NCBI RefSeq assembly: GCF_023006505.1
Contig: NZ_JALBGV010000059.1
Location: 1 to 37,754, forward strand
Length of the DNA stretch: 37,754 nucleotides
Origin: Neorhizobium sp. SHOUNA12A
GTDB taxonomy: Bacteria; Pseudomonadota; Alphaproteobacteria; Rhizobiales; Rhizobiaceae
Reading direction: 5' to 3'
The position numbers and the translations under genes are program-made. Below the pieces are notes generated by a model. It saw only the letters and a list, made by a program, of their open reading frames with translations. It did no database searches and was not told where the DNA came from. Position 1 is the first letter of the stretch. Each line of letters starts with the position of its first letter. Positions 31,222 through 37,754 of the stretch are shown here, in pieces.

Positions 31222-31312
31222 CACCATCTGATTGGGAGCCGTCCGGCTACGGGCAAGGCACGGAGTGGTATGTCTTGTCGATGAGCGGCAATTGGACGGA
31301 GACAGACCGGAT

Positions 31313-33907
31313 ATGTCGGTAAGAAAAATGAGCTCGTCAGAACGGGCCGATCCCCTTTGCGGCGGAGCGGAAGCTCCAGCTTTGCGTCCCTTTGCGGGGC
31401 GTTCCGGTTTCGGATCTCCAGACGGCAATGCAATCGTCGGCAGGCTTCGCCGCTTGGCGCTGTTCGGCAGCGCCTTTCTCTCGGGCACCGCCCTTTCCGG
31501 GCTCGCGACCGCGGCGCTTGCGCAGCAATCGGGTGACGCCGCCGTCCGCCTGTTTTCCTCGACGGAGGTCATCGTTTCGTCGCTGGTGATGGGCGCCCTC
31601 GGAGCTGCCCTGTTTTCCGCCATCTGGCTGGTGCGCCAGCGCGGCAATATGGAAGCCGAAACGCAGGAAATGCGCAGCGCCCTTTCCGACGCGCAGCAGC
31701 GGATTTCCAAGTTCGAGGCCCTGATCGCCGACAAGAACCGCCGGATCGTCGTGTGGGAAAGCGGCTCCTCCAAGCCTGAATTCCTCGGCCAGCTGCCAGT
31801 GGAAACCGGAGCGCCGCAGCAGGACCGCGAGTTTCTCGCCTTCGGCCGCTGGATGCGCGGCAGTTCCGCCGGCGAACTCGAGAAATCGATCGAACTCCTG
31901 CGGATGGAAGCCCGCTCCTTCGACATGGTGGTAGAAACCAACCGGGACGAAATCCTGGAAGTGCAGGGGCGCGTTTCAGGCGGCAAGGCCTTCGTCCGTT
32001 TCATCGCACTCAACAATCTGCGCGCCGAACTCGCCGAGCTCAAGATCGAGCGCGAGCGGCTGACTAACTCGATCATGCTGTTCCATTCGCTGCTCGACGC
32101 CATCGAGCAGCCGGTCTGGCGTCGCGATTCACACGGCAAGCTGACCTGGGTCAACCATGCCTATGGCGATGCCGTGGAAGCTTCGACCCCGGCCCAGGCG
32201 ATCGAGGACGGCCGCGAGTTTCTGGGTTCGATCGCCCGCGAAAAGATCAGGGCGGCAGCGACCTCCACCTCGCCTTTCCACGACCGGATTTCCACCGTGG
32301 TGCACGGCAATCGCACCATGTTCGACGTCGTCGACGTCGTCGTGCCGGGCGGTTCCACTGGAATTGCGATCGACGTTTCTGAAGTGGAGGCCGTGCGTGA
32401 GGAACTCAAGCGCACCCTGAAGAGCCACGCGGAAACGCTCGACCACCTGGCAACGCCCGTCGCTATCTTCGACGGCGACCGCCGGCTGCAGTTCTACAAT
32501 CAGGCCTTCGTGCAGCTTTGGGGTTTCACGCTTCCCTTCCTCGACCAGAGGCCGGACAATAGCGAGCTGCTCGACAAGCTCAGAAGCGACGGCAAGCTGC
32601 CGGAACAGCTGAGCTGGCGGAGCTGGAAGGAAACGGCGCTTTCCGTCTACCAGTCGCCGGATACGCAGACCGACCTGTGGCACCTGCCGAACGGCCAGAC
32701 GCTGCGCGTCATCGCAACCGCGCATCCGCAGGGCGGTGCCACCTGGGTGTTCGAGAACCTGACCGAACAGGTGGATCTCGAGACCCGTTACAACACGCTG
32801 GTCCAGGTCCAGGGCGAAACGATCGACCATTTGTCCGAAGGCGTCGCCGTCTTCGGGCCGGACGGGCGCATCCGCCTCTCCAACCCCGCCTTCCGGGCGC
32901 TCTGGGGCATCACCGCCGAAGAATCCAAGCCGGGCACGCATATCAAGGCGATCGAGACCGCCTGCTCGCCATCCTACGACAAGCCGGACGGCTGGCGCCG
33001 CTTCGGCCAGATGCTGACCAATTTCGACGACGAGCGCCCCTCGTTGCAGGGCACGTTCGAGCTCTATTCCGGCCTGATCCTCGATTATGCCGTGACGCCG
33101 CTGCCGAACGCCCAGACGATGCTGACATTTGTCGACATGACGGCGAGCGCCAGGGCAGAACGGGCGCTCAAGGAGAAGAACGAGGCGCTGCAGAAGGCCG
33201 ACGAGCTCAAGAACGACTTCGTCCAGCACGTTTCCTACGAACTGCGTTCGCCGCTGACCAATATCATCGGCTTCACCGACCTCCTGAAGACACCGGGCAT
33301 CGGGACGCTGAACGAGCGCCAGTCGGAGTATATCGACCATATCTCGACGTCCTCCTCGGTTCTCCTGACGATCGTCAACGACATCCTCGATCTGGCGACT
33401 GTCGATGCCGGCATCATGCAGCTCAACTATTCGGAAATGGCGATCGACGACCTGCTCGACGACGTGGCGATGCAGATCGCAGATCGTCTGCACGAAAATG
33501 GCGTGGCGCTGGCGATCACTGCGCCGGCCGGGCTCGGCACTATCGTTGCCGACCAGCAGCGGCTGAAGCAGATCCTCATCAAGCTGCTCACCAATGCCAC
33601 CAATTTCGCGCCGGAAGGCTCCGCCATCACGCTCAATTGCTGGCGCACCCATAGCGACGTGTTCTTCTCGGTGACCGACAAGGGTCCGGGCATCCCCGAA
33701 GATATCCTGAAGACCGTGTTCGACCGGTTCTCGGCCAATGCCAAGGGCGGCAAGCGCAGTGGAGCGGGTCTCGGCCTTTCGATCGTCGAGAGCTTCGTGA
33801 CACTGCATCACGGCGATGTCGCGATCGACAGCAAGCCCGGCCAGGGAACCACGGTTACGTGCCGCATTCCGAGCGGCACGACGGCGCGGTCCGTCGCCGC
33901 CGAATGA
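31313..33907 (+). CDS. divL: DivL-type cell-cycle sensor kinase with Tyr in place of the phospho-accepting His
   Basis: 864 residues from the ATG at 31313 (GGAG about 11 bases upstream); the frame is open from 31232. Two hydrophobic stretches near the N-terminus (around 52-73 and 84-105) suggest a membrane anchor. A coiled linker and several PAS-like modules follow, then a dimerisation helix with HVSYELRSPL, in which Tyr642 sits where histidine kinases carry His, and an intact ATPase domain (DKGPGIPED, GAGLGLSI). In Caulobacter, DivL has Tyr550 there; it senses unphosphorylated DivK and controls CckA and hence CtrA. The stop overlaps the next gene by four bases. Position after ahcY is as I recall in other rhizobia. 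Confidence 0.93.
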   Translation: MSVRKMSSSERADPLCGGAEAPALRPFAGRSGFGSPDGNAIVGRLRRLALFGSAFLSGTALSGLATAALAQQSGDAAVRLFSSTEVIVSSLVMGALGAALFSAIWLVRQRGNMEAETQEMRSALSDAQQRISKFEALIADKNRRIVVWESGSSKPEFLGQLPVETGAPQQDREFLAFGRWMRGSSAGELEKSIELLRMEARSFDMVVETNRDEILEVQGRVSGGKAFVRFIALNNLRAELAELKIERERLTNSIMLFHSLLDAIEQPVWRRDSHGKLTWVNHAYGDAVEASTPAQAIEDGREFLGSIAREKIRAAATSTSPFHDRISTVVHGNRTMFDVVDVVVPGGSTGIAIDVSEVEAVREELKRTLKSHAETLDHLATPVAIFDGDRRLQFYNQAFVQLWGFTLPFLDQRPDNSELLDKLRSDGKLPEQLSWRSWKETALSVYQSPDTQTDLWHLPNGQTLRVIATAHPQGGATWVFENLTEQVDLETRYNTLVQVQGETIDHLSEGVAVFGPDGRIRLSNPAFRALWGITAEESKPGTHIKAIETACSPSYDKPDGWRRFGQMLTNFDDERPSLQGTFELYSGLILDYAVTPLPNAQTMLTFVDMTASARAERALKEKNEALQKADELKNDFVQHVSYELRSPLTNIIGFTDLLKTPGIGTLNERQSEYIDHISTSSSVLLTIVNDILDLATVDAGIMQLNYSEMAIDDLLDDVAMQIADRLHENGVALAITAPAGLGTIVADQQRLKQILIKLLTNATNFAPEGSAITLNCWRTHSDVFFSVTDKGPGIPEDILKTVFDRFSANAKGGKRSGAGLGLSIVESFVTLHHGDVAIDSKPGQGTTVTCRIPSGTTARSVAAE

Positions 33908-35415
33908 GTGGTGAGACGGCTCTTACCCTGACGCTTGCCGACGAGGCCGAAACGATCCGCCTCGGCGAAGACCTCGCATTGGCGCTGAAGAAGGGCGACT
34001 GGATCGCCCTTTCCGGCGATCTCGGCGCCGGCAAATCGACCTTCGCCCGGGCCTTTTTGCGTGCGCTTGCGGATGAAGACGAGCTTGAAGTGCCGAGCCC
34101 GACCTTCACGCTGGTGCAAAGCTACGAGCTGCGCATCCCAGTCTCGCATTTCGATCTCTATCGGCTTGGCGATGCCTCGGAACTGGACGAACTCGGTTTC
34201 GACGAGGCGCTTTCCAGCGGCATCTGCCTGGTGGAATGGCCGGAAGTCGCCGACGCGCTGTTGCCGCAGGCCCGTATTCAGCTCAAGCTCGAACAAAGCG
34301 GCAGCGGCCGGACGGCGACAATCACGGCACCGGAGGCGCAGATGCAGCGCATCCGCCGCGTGCTGGCGATCCGCGAATTTCTCGACAGCCACGGCTACCC
34401 CGGCGCCCGGCGGCGTTTCCTCACGGGAGACGCTTCGACACGCGCCTATGAGAGCGTGACAATCGCAACCGGTGAAACGCTGATCCTGATGGACTGGCCG
34501 CGCCCGGCACAAGGCCCGCCGGTTCTTGATGGAAAGCCCTATCCCAAGGTCGCGCATCTCGCGGAAGACCCCTACCCCTTCGTGGCGATCGACGAATACC
34601 TGCGCGAACTGGGACTTGCGGCGCCGGAAGTGCTGCATGTCGATTACGACCAGGGCATCCTGCTGATCGAAAATCTCGGCGAAGAGGGGGCCGTCGACGA
34701 AGACGGCAATCCCATCGAGGAACGCTACCGCGAAAGCATCGTGTGCCTTGCCTTCCTGCACAGCCACGAGATGCGCCAGGACCTGCCGGTTGGCGACGGC
34801 CATATCCACCATATTCCCGATTTCGACCCGACGGCGATGAAGATGGAGGCGCGGCTCCTCGTTGACTGGCACCTGCCGTGGAAACGCGGAACGCCGGCGA
34901 CTGACGAGGAACGGCAGGAATATCTGGCGATCTGGGACAATCTGATCCGCGAGCTTGACGGCGTCGAGAAGAACCTGCTGCTGCGCGATTTCCATTCGCC
35001 CAACATCATCTGGCGGCCGAGTGAACCGGGCGTCCGGCGCGTCGGCCTGATCGATTTTCAGGATTCGATGATCGGCCCGACCGCCTACGACCTCGCCTCC
35101 ATCGTCCAGGACGCCCGCGTCGACATCCCGAAGGCACTCGCCGATCAGCTGATGCTGGATTACGTGACGCTTCGCCGCGCGCTCGGGGCCTTCGACGAGC
35201 CGACGTTCCTGAAAGCCTGGGCGATCATGGCGGCGCAGCGCAACTGCAAACTCGCCGGCCTCTGGGTGCGGCTCTTGCAGCGGGATGGCAAGCCGGGCTA
35301 TCTGAAGCACATGCCGCGGACGCTCCGCTATCTCGCAACGGCGCTGAGCCACGATGTGCTCGCCCCCTTGCGCGATTGGTGCCGTCGGGCTGGAATAGAA
35401 CTGCCCGAATCATAA
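33904..35415 (+). CDS. tsaE: Fusion of TsaE (tRNA t6A synthesis ATPase) and AmgK-like sugar kinase
   Basis: 503 residues. Residues 1 to about 150 are TsaE: P-loop GDLGAGKST (38-46), PSPTFTLVQSYE, HFDLYRL and VEWPE, the ATPase needed for threonylcarbamoyladenosine at tRNA position 37. From about 155 to the end is an aminoglycoside-phosphotransferase fold kinase: catalytic LRDFHSPN with Asp362 and Asn367, and metal-binding DFQD (384-387). This kinase resembles AmgK, which phosphorylates N-acetylmuramic acid and N-acetylglucosamine at C1 in peptidoglycan recycling, and the next gene looks like its partner MurU. The join is continuous with no stop or frameshift. The start overlaps divL by four bases. 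Confidence 0.9.
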   Translation: MSGETALTLTLADEAETIRLGEDLALALKKGDWIALSGDLGAGKSTFARAFLRALADEDELEVPSPTFTLVQSYELRIPVSHFDLYRLGDASELDELGFDEALSSGICLVEWPEVADALLPQARIQLKLEQSGSGRTATITAPEAQMQRIRRVLAIREFLDSHGYPGARRRFLTGDASTRAYESVTIATGETLILMDWPRPAQGPPVLDGKPYPKVAHLAEDPYPFVAIDEYLRELGLAAPEVLHVDYDQGILLIENLGEEGAVDEDGNPIEERYRESIVCLAFLHSHEMRQDLPVGDGHIHHIPDFDPTAMKMEARLLVDWHLPWKRGTPATDEERQEYLAIWDNLIRELDGVEKNLLLRDFHSPNIIWRPSEPGVRRVGLIDFQDSMIGPTAYDLASIVQDARVDIPKALADQLMLDYVTLRRALGAFDEPTFLKAWAIMAAQRNCKLAGLWVRLLQRDGKPGYLKHMPRTLRYLATALSHDVLAPLRDWCRRAGIELPES

Positions 35416-35427
35416 TTACGGTTGCCG

Positions 35428-36174
35428 ATGACCATTCAACGAGCCCCCATCAAACAGGCGATGGTGCTTGCCGCAGGGCTCGGCACCCGCATGCGGCCGA
35501 TCACCAACACGATGCCGAAGCCGCTGGTGCCGGTCGCCGGCAAGCCGATGATCGATTATGTGCTGGATTTGCTGAGAGAGGCTGGCGTCGAGCGCGCCGT
35601 CGTCAACGTGCACCACTTCGCCGACCAGATGGCGGCGCATCTCGAAGCTTACAAGGGCCTCGAAATCCTGATCTCCGACGAGCGTGACGCGCTGATGAAC
35701 AATGGCGGCGGCATCGTGAAGGGACTGAAGCTTCTCGATCGCAGCACGATCTTCGTCATGAATGCCGACCTCTTCTGGATCGGCGAGACCCCCGGCAAGC
35801 CCACCAACCTGCAGCACCTGGCCGAATTCTTCGACCCCGAACGCATGGATATGGCGATGCTCTGCGTCGATATCGACAACACGACCGGGCACAACGGCGT
35901 CAACGATTTCGGCATGGATGCGGATGGCCGGTTGAGGCGCTACCGGGACGATCCGGCCAATCCGGTCGTTTATGCCGGCGCTTTTGCGATGAGCCCGTCC
36001 TTTCTGGATGACGCACCGTCCGATGCTTTCAACATCAATATCTATTTCGACAAGGCGATCGCCCGCGGCCGGCTCTATGGAACCATGCTCGACGGCCACT
36101 GGATCACCGTCGGCACGCCGGAAGCGCTGCCGGAAGCCGAAGCGGTGATCGCGCGTTATCCGGTGGAGGCATGA
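35428..36174 (+). CDS. murU: Nucleotidyltransferase, MurU-like (N-acetylmuramate-1-phosphate uridylyltransferase)
   Basis: 248 residues from the ATG at 35428; a TTG two codons earlier (35422) is possible. The nucleotide-binding signature LAAGLGTRMRP is followed by PKPLVPVAGKPMIDY, and NADLFW carries the metal-binding Asp. These mark sugar-1-phosphate nucleotidyltransferases; the short single-domain length and the AmgK-like neighbour favour MurU, which makes UDP-MurNAc from MurNAc-1-phosphate and bypasses the fosfomycin-sensitive MurA step. A mannose-1-phosphate guanylyltransferase annotation is the main alternative. The stop overlaps addB by four bases. Confidence 0.83.
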   Translation: MTIQRAPIKQAMVLAAGLGTRMRPITNTMPKPLVPVAGKPMIDYVLDLLREAGVERAVVNVHHFADQMAAHLEAYKGLEILISDERDALMNNGGGIVKGLKLLDRSTIFVMNADLFWIGETPGKPTNLQHLAEFFDPERMDMAMLCVDIDNTTGHNGVNDFGMDADGRLRRYRDDPANPVVYAGAFAMSPSFLDDAPSDAFNINIYFDKAIARGRLYGTMLDGHWITVGTPEALPEAEAVIARYPVEA

Positions 36175-37754
36175 CCACGTTATCCGGCAAGAAGCGGGTG
36201 TTTTCGATCCCCGCCGGAGCGCCGTTCCTCAAGACCGTGGCGCAGACACTCTGCGACGGCCGGCTCAACGAGACTTTTCGTTACGATCCGGCCGATCCGC
36301 TTTCGCTCGCCGACGTGACCATCTACGTGCCGACGCGCCGGTCTGCCCGCGTGCTGCGCTCGGAATTCGTCGATCTGCTCGGCGGCCGCTCGGCGATCCT
36401 GCCGGCCATCCGGCCACTTGGCGAAACCGACGACGACAGCGGTTATTTCGACCTCGTCGCGCCGGAGGAGATGGACCTGGCGCTACCGATCGGCGGTACT
36501 GCGAGGCTGCTCGAACTTGGCCGGCTGATCCTTGCCTGGCGCAACCAGCTTCCGAAAATCGTGCTCGACGTGCATTCGGAATCGCCGCTCGTCGCCCCCG
36601 CCAGCCCCGCCGATGCAATCTGGCTCGCTCGCGCCTTGGCCGAACTCATCGACGCGGTCGAAACCGAAGAGCGCGACTGGGCCGATCTCAAAAAACTCGA
36701 TACCGGCGAACATGCGCTCTGGTGGCAGCTGACCGCCGAGTTTCTGTCGATCGCCAGTGCCTTCTGGCCCATCCGCCTCGAAGAACTGCGCCGTTCTTCA
36801 CCGGCAAAACACCAGGCAGCTATCCTGCGGGGCGAAGCGCGGCGGATTGCCTCCCGGGATCACAAGGGACCAGTGATCGTTGCGGGTTCGACCGGGTCGG
36901 TGCCGGCTGCTGCCGACCTGATCGCGGGGATCTCCAGTCTTCCGAACGGCACTGTCGTGCTGCCGGGGCTCGATCTCTCGATGCCGGCAGATCAATGGGC
37001 GATGATTGGCGAAGAGGCCTTTGACGGCAAACCCGAACCCGCCAGCCGCAGCCATTCGCAATTCGGCCTGTCGCGGCTGCTTAAAAAACTCGGCGCGACG
37101 CGGGAAGACGTGGCCGTGCTTGGCGAAGTTCCGGGCGATCTCGCCTTCCGCGCCGAAGCGCTCTCCCAGGCGCTGGTGCCCGCCAAGGCGACCGACCGCT
37201 GGAGCACCTGGCGGGACGACGCGAATCCCGCTCTCCTTACCCAAGCCTTTGCCGATGTCTCGCTGATCGAGGCCTCGAACGAACGCGAGGAGGCTGTGGC
37301 GATCGCCATCGCTCTCCGGCTGGCGCTCGAACAGCCCGGCAGGCAAGGCGGCGAGAGCCAGGCGGCGCTGATCACACCAGATCGTGCACTGGCCCGCCGG
37401 GTCACCGCCGAGCTTTCCCGTTTCGGCCTGCTCGCCGACGATTCTGCCGGTTCGCCGCTGTCCGGCACGCCACAGGGCACCTTGACCCAACTTCTCCTCG
37501 AAGCGACGCTTCGGCCGGGCGACCCGGTGGCGATCGTCGCGCTGATCAAGCACCCGCTGATGCGCCTCGGCCTGCCGGCAGCGGACCTGCAGTCTTCCGT
37601 CGAAGCGCTCGAAATCCTGGCGCTGCGCGGTGGTCTCGGCGACATGGACATTTCCGCGCTGGAACCGTTGCTGGAAATCCAGCTTGCCGCCCAGCTCGAA
37701 GACAGGCATGCGCCGCACTGGCGGCTATCGCTGCCGGCCGGTGCCGCCGGCAAG
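36171..37754 (+). CDS. addB: Double-strand break repair protein AddB, N-terminal part (runs off window)
   Basis: 528 codons are open to the window edge without a stop, roughly half of the usual length of about 1,000-1,060 residues. The sequence resembles alphaproteobacterial AddB: the opening RVFSIPAGAPFLKTVAQTL, YVPTRRSARVLRSEF, LPGLDLSMP and the EASNEREEAVAIAIALRLAL segment. AddB pairs with AddA to resect double-strand breaks and load RecA; its C-terminal nuclease and iron-sulfur cysteines would lie beyond the window. It overlaps the murU stop by four bases, making divL-tsaE/amgK-murU-addB a continuous coupled run. Confidence 0.92.
   Translation, partial: MTTLSGKKRVFSIPAGAPFLKTVAQTLCDGRLNETFRYDPADPLSLADVTIYVPTRRSARVLRSEFVDLLGGRSAILPAIRPLGETDDDSGYFDLVAPEEMDLALPIGGTARLLELGRLILAWRNQLPKIVLDVHSESPLVAPASPADAIWLARALAELIDAVETEERDWADLKKLDTGEHALWWQLTAEFLSIASAFWPIRLEELRRSSPAKHQAAILRGEARRIASRDHKGPVIVAGSTGSVPAAADLIAGISSLPNGTVVLPGLDLSMPADQWAMIGEEAFDGKPEPASRSHSQFGLSRLLKKLGATREDVAVLGEVPGDLAFRAEALSQALVPAKATDRWSTWRDDANPALLTQAFADVSLIEASNEREEAVAIAIALRLALEQPGRQGGESQAALITPDRALARRVTAELSRFGLLADDSAGSPLSGTPQGTLTQLLLEATLRPGDPVAIVALIKHPLMRLGLPAADLQSSVEALEILALRGGLGDMDISALEPLLEIQLAAQLEDRHAPHWRLSLPAGAAGK

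Noticed and set aside
29513..35352. Long minus-strand frames opposite ahcY, divL and the tsaE fusion
   Set aside because: All are antisense to well-supported genes and look like Val/Asp/Arg-rich shadow translations.
1..37754. tRNA, rRNA, CRISPR arrays, insertion sequences, integrase or attachment sites
   Set aside because: No cloverleaf-like segment, rRNA signature, regularly spaced repeat, transposase motif or direct-repeat flank was seen by eye; a tRNAscan or ISfinder run would be decisive.

Overview
The window is a GC-rich, tightly packed chromosomal segment from an alphaproteobacterium of the order Hyphomicrobiales, most likely the family Rhizobiaceae (Rhizobium/Agrobacterium/Sinorhizobium group). 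The assignment rests on gene content and order: actS-actR (RegB/RegA type), hslV-GNAT-hslU next to a his cluster containing a DUF2628 gene, pckA divergent from chvI-chvG, a short HPr kinase with an EIIA-Man/HPr phosphorelay, ahcY followed by divL, and a TsaE-sugar kinase fusion followed by a MurU-like gene and addB. I cannot name the species. I found no rRNA, tRNA, CRISPR array, insertion sequence or phage gene; the window looks like core chromosome with one more variable patch (about 9.4-15.1 kb).

Layout. (1) 0.3-5.8 kb, plus strand: an ornithine cyclodeaminase/mu-crystallin family enzyme overlapping hrpB, then the redox two-component pair actS-actR. (2) 5.8-7.2 kb: mmcB (DNA repair, minus) and a lipoprotein L,D-transpeptidase (plus) share a divergent upstream region; a strong terminator follows. 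(3) 7.2-15.1 kb, all minus: malate synthase G, a LysR regulator, a lone HyuA-type hydantoinase/oxoprolinase, a cytochrome P450 and an exported DUF1402 protein. (4) 15.2-17.5 kb, minus: hslV, a GNAT acetyltransferase and hslU with overlapping ends. (5) 17.7-22.4 kb, plus: hisB, DUF2628, hisH, hisA, hisF, hisE, coaA, largely overlapping. (6) 22.4-25.3 kb, minus: alkB and arfB, then pckA with its own terminator. (7) 25.6-29.5 kb, plus: chvI, chvG, hprK, EIIA-Man, HPr. (8) 29.6-37.8 kb, plus: ahcY with an operator-like palindrome and structured leader, a terminator, a RIME-like repeat, divL, the tsaE-amgK fusion, murU and the first half of addB, which runs off the end.

How the genes fit together. 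Several regulatory layers meet here: ActS/ActR (redox), ChvG/ChvI (acid and envelope stress), a regulatory phosphotransferase chain (HprK-HPr-EIIA-Man) beside ChvG/ChvI, and DivL, the pseudokinase-like cell-cycle regulator with Tyr in place of the phospho-accepting His. pckA and glcB serve gluconeogenesis and glyoxylate/acetate use. Envelope functions recur (L,D-transpeptidase, DUF1402 with a lytic-transglycosylase-like motif order, AmgK/MurU cell-wall sugar recycling).

I do not see a clearly new multi-gene system. The observations most worth following are the TsaE-AmgK fusion beside murU, two LacI-type operator-like sites 30 bp apart upstream of pckA, the perfect inverted repeat over the ahcY -10 region with its folded leader, the hairpin-rich repeat before divL, and the DUF1402 motifs. 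All coordinates and motifs were read by eye; no database search was run.
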